Origin: Bacteriovorax stolpii
GTDB lineage: Bacteria > Bdellovibrionota > Bacteriovoracia > Bacteriovoracales > Bacteriovoracaceae
Assembly: GCA_945862475.1 (NCBI GenBank)
Contig: CAMAYW010000198.1
Location: 1-5,377 of the forward strand
Length of the DNA stretch: 5,377 bases
Direction: 5' to 3'
Each line of letters begins with the position of its first letter. Position 1 is the stretch's first letter. The position numbers were made by a program, and so were the translations under genes. Under the pieces are notes generated by a model. The model was not told the DNA's origin and made no database searches. It was given only the letters and a program-made list of their open reading frames with translations. This document shows, one piece after another, positions 1 to 5,377 of the stretch.

Positions 1-326
1 CTTTCCATCCAGTCAGCATTTGAAAAGAAAGAAACAACAGAAGGGATAATTTCTCCTCTGTTAGCAAACAAATGAATATTTAGTCTTTGGTGAGATCCCA
101 TATTAAGGATATGATAAACGACCTCAAAATTATTATCACCTAAATCAAAACCTGCAATATCAACAAGAGTAAAAAAGCCAAGATCATCTTTAATAAATTC
201 AAGCCAATCTAGTAGCTCTGTAGGACGAAGATAGATGTGGTGTTGACCAAGATCGTCTTTGTACTTAAGTTTACCACTGTGTGAAAGTAGATTTTTAGTC
301 TTTTCAAATTCTTTCCAGTTAAACAT
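1..326 (-). CDS. nuoC: NADH-quinone oxidoreductase subunit C (30 kDa), N-terminal part, 3' end beyond the left edge
   Basis: NuoC is a peripheral-arm subunit of complex I that packs against NuoB and NuoD near the quinone site; it carries no cofactor. I translated 108 codons from the ATG at 326-324 to the window edge with no stop. Family-typical stretches are LVDIAGFD (residues 54-61), the YHILNMGSHQRLNIHLF block (71-87), and IPSVVSFFSNADWME (94-108), which corresponds to the conserved 'vPSv...fp.AdW.ERE' region just before the 30 kDa signature. The C-terminal third is missing only because the window ends. The start overlaps the last 8 bp of the preceding NuoB-like gene (shared bases 319-326). 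There is no clear Shine-Dalgarno sequence before this ATG, so translation probably depends on ribosomes finishing the upstream gene. The family call is secure. Whether nuoD follows, as is usual, cannot be seen. Confidence 0.93.
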   Translation of the reverse strand, partial: MFNWKEFEKTKNLLSHSGKLKYKDDLGQHHIYLRPTELLDWLEFIKDDLGFFTLVDIAGFDLGDNNFEVVYHILNMGSHQRLNIHLFANRGEIIPSVVSFFSNADWME

Positions 327-711
327 GTTTAAGCTTTTTGTAACAAGTTTCAATCGCCGCCAACAATTCTTCAGGAAGAATACTCCACCCCGGAAGATCA
401 ACAATATTCAAATTTTCCGTGTTAAGAGTTTTGATTCCCGGTCGATCTTTATGAAGAGTTTGCGATTCCCCCAAAAGAATGAGCATTTTTCCTGACTTCA
501 CATCTCCAAGAATTTTTTCAACAATATCGTTATTTTTCGGTGTCATGATACCATCCCACATAACAATATCGGCTTGGTCATACTCTTTTGAGAATTCCCA
601 ACTAAAGGGAAGGCTGGAGACATATTTATCACCTAATAATGACAACACTTCTGTCGTCATCAAAGGGTGCGAAAAATTAAAAATTTTAATTACGTCAGTT
701 GTTTGTTTCAT
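319..711 (-). CDS. Cysteine-depleted NuoB-like protein in the nuoB position (putative complex I 20 kDa subunit homologue)
   Basis: This is a 130-residue soluble protein with no signal peptide or membrane segment, encoded directly before nuoC, where nuoB normally sits. By eye its second half follows NuoB. QADIVMWDG (46-54) matches NuoB 'QADLMVVAG'. KMLILLGES (75-83) matches '.WVISMGAC'. NIVDLPGWSILPEELLAAI (102-120) matches 'iPVDvyiPGCPPrPEal..al'. In NuoB the Cys-Cys pair, the MGxC cysteine and the PGCPP cysteine bind 4Fe-4S cluster N2. Here the last two positions are Glu/Ser and Trp, and there is no Cys pair near the N-terminus (it may align with TT at 19-20). The only cysteine is C123. The protein is also shorter than usual NuoB (about 155-220 residues). 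Its ATG overlaps the upstream lipoprotein stop as TAATG, and its end overlaps nuoC by 8 bp. The gene is clearly real. NuoB homology is inferred from motif pattern and position, and cluster binding looks lost. Confidence 0.62.
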   Translation of the reverse strand: MKQTTDVIKIFNFSHPLMTTEVLSLLGDKYVSSLPFSWEFSKEYDQADIVMWDGIMTPKNNDIVEKILGDVKSGKMLILLGESQTLHKDRPGIKTLNTENLNIVDLPGWSILPEELLAAIETCYKKLKHV

Positions 712-2204
712 TAGTATATGATCTTTAAGTCGTTTGCGATGTCATCGACATGTCTTTCTTTCCATTTTATCTCTTCTGGGAAGACTCTCAGTTTATTTAT
801 AATCCTCGAGTTTGGATCTTTGTCACAATCAAATCTCGTCGACTTTAATTTCACCCAAGAATACATTTTCTGATGGCTCCCGAATTCATGATTATCGTAA
901 TCGATAAACTTATAAAAATGGTTCTCACTCTTAAGGCTCGTTAAAAAATTTGGCAAGTAGTTCATTGCTTTATCAATCTGATCTTCTTTACACTGGGAAA
1001 AATCTCTTTTGATATTGTGGATCGGTTTTCCATTTTCATCTAATGTATTCTTTTGCCAAGATCCATTTTTACAATCGAAATAATAACCATCCCTATGAAG
1101 TCTATAGAAAATACTAAAATAACTTAATAACCAAAAGTTTTCGGAATTCTTGTTAATATTCCCATGATAAACAAACTTTTCACAAGTTGTGATTTGATTA
1201 AAGTATTTTTGTGTGAAACGAGTCATCCTTTCAGCAAACCCAACAGGAATCTTTTTTTCTTTTAGTGACTTTTTTAATTTAATTTTCTCATTTAACTCTT
1301 GAGGAGTCTTAGAAGGTAAATCTTCTGGTTTTATGTCAGTCACATCCGATACGAGGCGATCATAGAGTGCGTGACAGCCAGTTTGAATTTTCTTTAATTC
1401 GTCGTCCGTAAGTAAGATAGAGCGTTTTTTAAAGTAATTAAAAGCACTAGAGAACTCAATTGGTTCCCCTACTTTAATCATTGGATAAGGAATATCTCCA
1501 ATAAAGTTATGCCCTTCCATGTTTGCAATAAATGCCTTTGCCTTTGGCCAATCGACTATTTTTTTTAACTTAGAAACATCAGTGATAGTACTCAGAGAGT
1601 CGTCTTCAGCGTCAATTCCAAGGAAAACAAGTCTTGAGAGCCAATTACTTTTTCCAAGACAATTCCCCTCTGGGCAAATTTGCTCAATGTATGCACCTAC
1701 TAATTTCACTTTCTGGAACTTTAATAAGCTACTGTTCGTAAATGAATCTCTTTTAGACCAAATGATCACTTTTTGGGGTTGGCCCAATTGGTCAAGTACT
1801 CTTGGGATGTATCCAACAGAAAATGGAGGCCGATTCAAAGTGTGATCGTAGGACTTCCAGATATCTTTGTGTGAACAGAAACTATGGGCATAGTGCCTTT
1901 GACCAGAATTGAGGTCTAAAGAATAGGAGTGAGGTGACCCAGCAGGAGTAACGACAAGAGCGTTTACATATTGCTCGGTTAAATTGAAATCAATCGTGGT
2001 ATCAAAAAACAGATGCGGAGCAGGATTACCATCTTTTTCTAGCAAAGAATGGCTAGAATTGACCTTAAACCAACCAACTGGAAACGTCCGTAGAATCTCA
2101 ACAATACGCTCATCTTGCTTGTCCCTAAGAGAGCAAGAAACAAATAGATTTAAAATCAGTAGTACAATCAAGGGGCTTTTCAATTGACATAACCTCAATA
2201 CCAT
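711..2204 (-). CDS. Predicted cysteine-rich lipoprotein of unknown function, first gene of the nuoB-like/nuoC unit
   Basis: I do not recognise the family. The 497-residue protein starts with a short lipoprotein-type signal: positive residues R4 and K9, a hydrophobic core PLIVLLILNLF (11-21), and a lipobox-like LFVSC ending at C24. Phe at -3 is less usual than Leu. The mature part has no further membrane span, so it is probably anchored on the periplasmic side of a membrane. It holds eight cysteines besides C24 (110, 177, 182, 277, 341, 378, 405, 460), an even number that would suit disulfides. A Lys/Glu-rich, probably helical stretch lies at about 303-320. There is no CxxCH haem motif. The stop shares one base with the next gene's ATG (TAATG), tying it to the NuoB-like gene and nuoC. 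The ATG at 2204 has no strong ribosome site; a TTG at 2183-2181 is an alternative start (see that entry). A role with complex I is suggested only by context. Confidence 0.85.
   Translation of the reverse strand: MVLRLCQLKSPLIVLLILNLFVSCSLRDKQDERIVEILRTFPVGWFKVNSSHSLLEKDGNPAPHLFFDTTIDFNLTEQYVNALVVTPAGSPHSYSLDLNSGQRHYAHSFCSHKDIWKSYDHTLNRPPFSVGYIPRVLDQLGQPQKVIIWSKRDSFTNSSLLKFQKVKLVGAYIEQICPEGNCLGKSNWLSRLVFLGIDAEDDSLSTITDVSKLKKIVDWPKAKAFIANMEGHNFIGDIPYPMIKVGEPIEFSSAFNYFKKRSILLTDDELKKIQTGCHALYDRLVSDVTDIKPEDLPSKTPQELNEKIKLKKSLKEKKIPVGFAERMTRFTQKYFNQITTCEKFVYHGNINKNSENFWLLSYFSIFYRLHRDGYYFDCKNGSWQKNTLDENGKPIHNIKRDFSQCKEDQIDKAMNYLPNFLTSLKSENHFYKFIDYDNHEFGSHQKMYSWVKLKSTRFDCDKDPNSRIINKLRVFPEEIKWKERHVDDIANDLKIIY
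2181..2196 (-). promoter_or_regulatory. Possible alternative ribosome binding site and TTG start for the lipoprotein
   Basis: On the minus strand GAGG (2196-2193) lies 9 bases before an in-frame TTG (2183-2181, codon 8 of the longer reading). Starting there would give MKSPLIVLLILNLFVSC, a compact and typical lipoprotein signal. The ATG at 2204 has only a weak purine run upstream (TAGAG, about 10 bases away). I keep the ATG as the annotated start but consider the two about equally likely. Confidence 0.4.
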
Positions 2205-2212
2205 AACATCAT
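2184..2212 (+). promoter_or_regulatory. Likely sigma-70-type promoter of the tRNA-Leu gene
   Basis: A perfect -35 box TTGACA (2184-2189) is followed after 17 bases by CATCAT (2207-2212), which matches four of six positions of TATAAT. Transcription would begin near 2219, about a dozen bases before the mature tRNA 5' end at 2232. The promoter lies over the start codon region and signal-peptide codons of the oppositely transcribed lipoprotein gene, so the two transcription units overlap head to head. Confidence 0.6.
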
Positions 2213-2231
2213 TACTCTACTTTTCATGCTT

Positions 2232-2318
2232 GCCCGGGTGGTGGAATGGTAGACACAAGGGATTTAAAATCCCTCGGATGAATAATCCGTACGAGTTCGA
2301 GTCTCGTCTTGGGCACCA
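2232..2318 (+). tRNA. tRNA-Leu (anticodon UAA), CCA encoded
   Basis: The full cloverleaf can be folded by hand. The acceptor stem is GCCCGGG (2232-2238) with CTTGGGC (2308-2314), including two G-U pairs. The D arm is GTG/CAC with GG in the loop. The anticodon stem AGGGA/TCCCT (2258-2262 with 2270-2274) encloses the loop TTTAAAA with anticodon TAA at 2265-2267. A long class II variable arm CGGAT/ATCCG spans 2275-2289. The T arm ACGAG/CTCGT has the loop TTCGAGT (2291-2307). Discriminator A2315 is followed by CCA (2316-2318). The long variable arm, UAA anticodon and A73 together specify the leucine tRNA that reads UUA, and by wobble UUG. It is the only plus-strand gene in the window. Confidence 0.98.
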
Positions 2319-2328
2319 CAATTAATTT

Positions 2329-2358
2329 ATTTTACCGTTGATTTTATCGATTAAACAA
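2329..2358 (-). promoter_or_regulatory. Candidate promoter for the lipoprotein / NuoB-like / nuoC unit
   Basis: On the minus strand TTGTTT (2358-2353) and TAAAAT (2334-2329) are separated by 18 bases. The -10 box matches five of six consensus positions and the -35 only three. It lies after the terminator of the nuoM-nuoN unit and is the best candidate I see between that terminator and the lipoprotein start. If it is used, the leader would be about 118 bases and would contain the complete antisense of the tRNA-Leu gene. A+T-rich sequence produces such matches by chance, so this is weak. Confidence 0.28.
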
Positions 2359-2395
2359 ATCTAAAAACACGTAACCCTCTTTATATTTTGACTCC

Positions 2396-2436
2396 AAAAT
2401 AAAAAAGAAGTCACCCCCATGATGGGATATAGCTTC
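2396..2436 (-). terminator. Rho-independent terminator of the nuoM-nuoN-acylphosphatase-like unit
   Basis: Read on the minus strand, bases 2436-2407 form an imperfect hairpin: GAAG pairs with CTTC at the base, followed by further pairs including G-U pairs with two mismatches, and CC/GG closes a short CATCAT loop. It is followed at once by TTTTTTATTTT (2406-2396). It lies 41 bases after the stop of the small acylphosphatase-like gene and before the convergent end of the tRNA. The plus-strand reading lacks a T-run, so it is unlikely to terminate the tRNA transcript. The rest of the 158-base gap between 2319 and 2476 holds only A+T-rich sequence and the candidate promoter listed separately. Confidence 0.65.
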
Positions 2437-2476
2437 AGAAATGACATTTCATTGAAACTTTTTAAATAAAAATTAA

Positions 2477-2740
2477 TCAATTAGAGAAATTCAATCCTAC
2501 AAAATACTGATAAGGAATTTGAACGACTTTTTTATCAGAAATGTATGGCTTAATTTTTCTTTCAATCTGGTGCTGAATGAGCTTTATTTGAGAAGGGTCG
2601 CCCTCAAGACTAAGCTCAATTTCTCTTTCATTCACCTTCTTGATGACACCAGTAATTTCATTTTTCCTTGTGATGTCAAAAACTTCTCCAGCGAGTTCGT
2701 CTGTGAATTTACCTAGATAAGTAATTTTTCGAGCAATCAT
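2477..2740 (-). CDS. Small acylphosphatase-fold protein lacking the catalytic motif
   Basis: The 87-residue soluble protein has the layout of the acylphosphatase family: a first strand (RKITYLG, 4-10), a helix region, then ITGVIKKVNEREIELSLEGDP (29-49), resembling 'ltGwVrNlpdGrVevvaeGd', and the helix QIKLIQHQIERKI (51-63). True acylphosphatases hydrolyse carboxyl-phosphate bonds with an Arg in 'GxVQGVGFR' and an Asn in 'VxN'. Here the first motif reads GKFTDELAGEVFD with no arginine, and the Asn position is shifted or replaced by Lys. The protein is therefore unlikely to be an active acylphosphatase and may be a binding or assembly factor. The length (87) fits the family (about 90). The gene begins 9 bases after the nuoN stop with a good ribosome site, so it belongs to the nuo operon as its last gene. 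The fold call is by eye and moderate; a role with complex I is inferred from position only. Confidence 0.6.
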   Translation of the reverse strand: MIARKITYLGKFTDELAGEVFDITRKNEITGVIKKVNEREIELSLEGDPSQIKLIQHQIERKIKPYISDKKVVQIPYQYFVGLNFSN

Positions 2741-2745
2741 AGTAA

Positions 2746-2751
2746 CCTCTT
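2746..2751 (-). promoter_or_regulatory. Ribosome binding site of the acylphosphatase-like gene, overlapping the nuoN stop
   Basis: AAGAGG on the minus strand (2751-2746) uses the last two bases of the nuoN stop codon TAA and lies five bases before the ATG at 2740-2738. It fixes the start of the small gene and suggests that its translation is coupled to that of nuoN. Confidence 0.75.
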
Positions 2752-4228
2752 ACTTAGAAATCATTTTTACGAATGAAAGAATGGCCTTCGGAAATAATCC
2801 GAACTGCAGTGTTGCCGCAGCAGAAATGATGGCAGCAAGACCAGCACCCTTTAAACCTTGGTACTTAGCGACTTCCCCAGAGGATTCTTTCATAAACATA
2901 TAAATAATCACTCTTAGGTAATAAAAAACCGACACTACAGAAGTGAGAACAGCAATGATCACGAGCGGAATTTCTCCAGCATTTACCGCAGAACTAAAAA
3001 GACCATATTTACCAATAAACCCGGAGGTTAAAGGAATACCTGCCATGGATAGAAGGAAGAGAGTAAACAAACCACCCAAAAATGGATGCTTGATACCCAT
3101 TCCAGCTAACTGGTCTAGAGTTAAATCTTTTTGGTTTTTTTCTTCGAATTGAGAAATAATCGCAAAAGCACCAAGGTTAGAAATGGCATAGAAGAAAAGA
3201 TAAGAGATCATATCTTTTGTGGAATGTTCTCCGAAATTCATCGCATAAAGACCCAATAATAGATAACCAGTATGTGCGATCGTTGAAAAAGAAAGCATTC
3301 TTTTGATTTCATTTTGTGAAATGGCAACAAAGTTTCCATAAATCATGGAAGCAGCGGCAACCATCCAAACATAATTTTTAAACCATACGAGATTATTAAC
3401 GTTCTCAATAAAAACTAAATGCTGAGAAATTTTGGCCAGCGCCATGAATGCTGTGAATTTTACAGAAGCCCCCATGAAACCTGTAATATTAGTCGACGCC
3501 CCTTGGTACACATCTGGAACCCAACCATGAAAAGGAACCGCTCCAACTTTAAACAACATGGCAGTGAGAACAAGTCCCAGTCCAATAAAATAGATGAATG
3601 AAGGATTAGAATGAGAAGCAAGGAAACTTGAAATTTTTCCAAGTTCAAAGGATCCAGTGGCGCCAAAAATAAGTGAAGAGCCATAAAGGAAAAATGCAGA
3701 AGCAAGTCCTCCAAGAATAAAGTACTTGAGACCAGCCTCAGCCGAAAAGCTACTTGTTCGCCTCATTGCTACGAGAACATAAATTGCAAGTGACATGATC
3801 TCAAGCGCGATAAACATAAAAACGAGATGTTGAGTGCTAAGCATGAGGATCATGCCTGTTGTTGCAAAAAGAATAAGCCCATAAACTTCTGACAATAAGC
3901 CTTCTTTTTTATCTTGCCCATAAGTCACAATGAGAGCGATGGCAGAAAAAGCGAGAATCATCAACGAAAGTGTTTTTGTAAATGTACTAAAAATTAACGT
4001 ACCTTGAAGTAGGTTAACATCATTTGAAAACAGAGCGGAATTCGCCTGAAAAAATGCGATGAGCACTGACAAAATTGATAATCCAAAGGCCCAAAAATGA
4101 CCTTTTTCTTTATGTGTCCCAACAAGGATGGATCCGACGGCCCCAAAAGATAAGGTAAAAATGGGTAACAAATTTAAATATTCTAAAGAACCCAAAGACT
4201 GGATTGGAAAAAGATCTAAGAGATTCAT
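2750..4228 (-). CDS. nuoN: NADH-quinone oxidoreductase subunit N (antiporter-like proton pump subunit)
   Basis: NuoN is one of three Mrp-antiporter-like membrane subunits of complex I that move protons across the cytoplasmic membrane. The 492-residue protein has the usual length (about 480-500) and about 14 hydrophobic segments along its whole length. Key residues are present: the TM5 glutamate E143 in FIALEIMSLAIYVL, K168 in GLKYFILGGLASAFFLYG, the TM7 lysine K227 in AMLFKVGAVPFHGWVPDVYQGA (224-244), K257, the SFSTIAHTGYLLLG block (313-326) with H319, and the TM12 lysine K407 in GFIGKYGLF. This pattern separates NuoN (Lys in TM12) from NuoM (Glu there). The ATG at 4228 overlaps the nuoM stop as ATGA, the standard coupled junction, and no better start exists. 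Nothing is truncated or broken, so a working pump subunit is expected. Confidence 0.97.
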   Translation of the reverse strand: MNLLDLFPIQSLGSLEYLNLLPIFTLSFGAVGSILVGTHKEKGHFWAFGLSILSVLIAFFQANSALFSNDVNLLQGTLIFSTFTKTLSLMILAFSAIALIVTYGQDKKEGLLSEVYGLILFATTGMILMLSTQHLVFMFIALEIMSLAIYVLVAMRRTSSFSAEAGLKYFILGGLASAFFLYGSSLIFGATGSFELGKISSFLASHSNPSFIYFIGLGLVLTAMLFKVGAVPFHGWVPDVYQGASTNITGFMGASVKFTAFMALAKISQHLVFIENVNNLVWFKNYVWMVAAASMIYGNFVAISQNEIKRMLSFSTIAHTGYLLLGLYAMNFGEHSTKDMISYLFFYAISNLGAFAIISQFEEKNQKDLTLDQLAGMGIKHPFLGGLFTLFLLSMAGIPLTSGFIGKYGLFSSAVNAGEIPLVIIAVLTSVVSVFYYLRVIIYMFMKESSGEVAKYQGLKGAGLAAIISAAATLQFGLFPKAILSFVKMISK

Positions 4229-5377
4229 TTTGAGCTCACTTTCTGAATTAGATTGGTTCCATAATTATCAAGGGCAACGTCTGACTTCCAAAAAAATGAT
4301 TTCGGAAAAAATCCAATGCCAAAAACAAAAATCGTTAAAACGCACATTGCAATAATTTCTTTAAGATTTAAATCATGAAGATGATCTAAATCTGTACGAG
4401 TTTTAGGGCCTAGCATGACCATTTGATAAGCTTTTAAAGCGTAGACGGCGCCTAAAATAACACCCGTTCCCGCAAACAGAACATAAGTAGGATGAGTTTG
4501 GAATGCTCCCAACAAAATAGGGAATTCACCGACAAATCCGTTTGATCCTGGAAGAGCAACGGACGATAAAGTCATAATCATGAAACCAATCGCCATCAAG
4601 GGAACAACTTTTGCAAGGCCTCCAAATTCTTCTAAATTTCTAGTATGGAGTCGCTCATAAAGAAATCCAACAACTAAGAATAATCCACCTGCAGAAATTC
4701 CGTGGTTAATCATTTGATATAAAGAACCAGCAATGGCAATTTTCTGAAAGGAAAATAAACCGATCATGATATAGCCCATGTGAGAAACTGATGAATAGGC
4801 GACAAGCTTCTTGAAATCAGTTTGCGCTAGAGCACAGAATGCACCATAAATAATTCCAATCACTCCCAAGATAATGAATAATGTAGAAAAATATTGAGCT
4901 GCCTGAGGAAAAAGTGGAATAGCAATTCTCATGAGACCATAGGTTCCCATTTTAAGAAGAACAGCTGCTAAGAAAACAGATCCAACAGTCGGTGCCTGGA
5001 CGTGAGCATCTGGAAGCCAAGTATGGAACGGAACCATTGGCACCTTGATAACAAAGGCCAGAGCGAAAGCAAAAAATAGTAATGTTTGAGGAGATTTCAG
5101 AGCACTTAGAAGTGAAGTTCCATCAAAATAAAATTGAAGTTTTGATAAATTGACTAGATCTGCACTCACGTATCCTAAGGATTCATTGCTAGATTTTATA
5201 AGCCAGAAAATAGCAACGAGCATGAGTAAAGACCCTACCATCGTATATAGGAAGAACTTTGTGGTAGCATAAATGCGATCTTTTCCACCCCAGATACCAA
5301 TCATAAAAAACATTGGAATGAGGACGACTTCCCAGAAAAAATAAAAAAGGAACATATCTGTAGCAAGAAAGGTTCCG
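4225..5377 (-). CDS. nuoM: NADH-quinone oxidoreductase subunit M (antiporter-like proton pump subunit), 5' end beyond the right edge
   Basis: NuoM is a proton-pumping membrane subunit of complex I, homologous to NuoN and NuoL. The reading frame stays open to the window edge: GTFLATD precedes the first visible ATG at 5355, and these residues match the conserved 'vFla.D' before TM5. That ATG is therefore internal, and roughly 110-130 N-terminal residues lie outside. Counting from this Met, E9 in LFYFFWEVVLIPMFF is the TM5 glutamate. K104 in VIKVPMVPFHTWLPDAHVQAP is the TM7 lysine. K135 in AAVLLKMGTYGL, H192 in YSSVSHMGYI, and E277 in LPGSNGFVGEF (the TM12 glutamate typical of NuoM) are also present. 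All the pumping residues that can be seen are intact. The stop (TGA, 4227-4225) overlaps the nuoN ATG by 4 bp. nuoL would normally lie upstream, outside the window. Confidence 0.97.
   Translation of the reverse strand, partial: GTFLATDMFLFYFFWEVVLIPMFFMIGIWGGKDRIYATTKFFLYTMVGSLLMLVAIFWLIKSSNESLGYVSADLVNLSKLQFYFDGTSLLSALKSPQTLLFFAFALAFVIKVPMVPFHTWLPDAHVQAPTVGSVFLAAVLLKMGTYGLMRIAIPLFPQAAQYFSTLFIILGVIGIIYGAFCALAQTDFKKLVAYSSVSHMGYIMIGLFSFQKIAIAGSLYQMINHGISAGGLFLVVGFLYERLHTRNLEEFGGLAKVVPLMAIGFMIMTLSSVALPGSNGFVGEFPILLGAFQTHPTYVLFAGTGVILGAVYALKAYQMVMLGPKTRTDLDHLHDLNLKEIIAMCVLTIFVFGIGFFPKSFFWKSDVALDNYGTNLIQKVSSK

Noticed and set aside
259..721. Plus-strand open frames opposite the NuoB-like gene and nuoC
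   Set aside because: They are antisense shadows of genes supported by overlap structure and family motifs. They have no ribosome sites and no recognisable protein features.
711..2204. Lipoprotein as a c-type cytochrome, because it is cysteine-rich and lies near respiratory genes
   Set aside because: There is no CxxCH motif. The only Cys-His neighbour is TGCHALY, which lacks the first cysteine.
2232..2318. tRNA-Leu gene as an attachment site of an integrated element
   Set aside because: No integrase, no repeat of the tRNA 3' end and no foreign-looking cargo is visible in the window. The flanking genes are nuo genes.
2438..2450. Perfect inverted repeat GAAATG-A-CATTTC
   Set aside because: With a single-base centre it would form a poor RNA hairpin, and no T-run follows on either strand. 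It could be an operator-like site, but a short A+T-rich palindrome is easily due to chance.
3460..3714. 84-residue minus-strand frame inside nuoN
   Set aside because: It is an out-of-frame shadow on the same strand as nuoN. NuoN is intact across the region, with conserved motifs in its own frame, so this is neither a frameshift nor a separate gene.
5353..5355. ATG at 5355 as the true start of nuoM
   Set aside because: The frame remains open upstream to the edge and encodes conserved NuoM residues (FLATD) before it, and the family has about 110-130 more N-terminal residues.

Overview
The window is an A+T-rich bacterial chromosome segment carrying parts of a respiratory complex I (NADH:quinone oxidoreductase, nuo) locus, almost all on the minus strand. 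Clear members are NuoM (5' end cut off by the right edge), a complete NuoN, and the N-terminal 108 residues of NuoC (running off the left edge). The low G+C, the style of the NuoC sequence and the many lipoprotein and unknown genes would fit a predatory-type Bdellovibrionota / Bacteriovorax-like bacterium. That assignment is a guess, and no taxonomic marker is decisive.

Layout, in the direction of minus-strand transcription from right to left. (1) nuoM (to 4225) overlaps nuoN (4228-2750) by 4 bp. nuoN is followed after 9 bp by a small acylphosphatase-fold protein (2740-2477) that lacks the catalytic arginine motif. A hairpin plus T-run at 2436-2396 closes this unit. (2) A tRNA-Leu(UAA) gene at 2232-2318 lies on the plus strand, opposite to everything else, with a likely promoter at 2184-2212. 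(3) A second minus-strand unit begins just beyond the tRNA. It holds a 497-residue predicted lipoprotein of unknown function (2204-711), a 130-residue protein that looks like a cysteine-free NuoB (711-319), and nuoC (326 to the edge). These three genes overlap by 1 bp and 8 bp, so they are almost certainly translated from one message.

The antiporter-like pump subunits NuoM and NuoN keep the membrane glutamate and lysines expected for proton translocation, so the membrane arm looks functional. The surprise is in the second unit. The gene in the usual nuoB position, directly before nuoC, encodes a shortened NuoB-like protein in which the cysteines that hold iron-sulfur cluster N2 appear to be replaced (for example PGW where NuoB has PGC). 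It is tightly coupled to an unrecognised exported, cysteine-rich lipoprotein. Either a normal NuoB is encoded elsewhere and this is an accessory paralogue, or complex I in this organism is built in an unusual way. This is the main candidate for something undescribed here.
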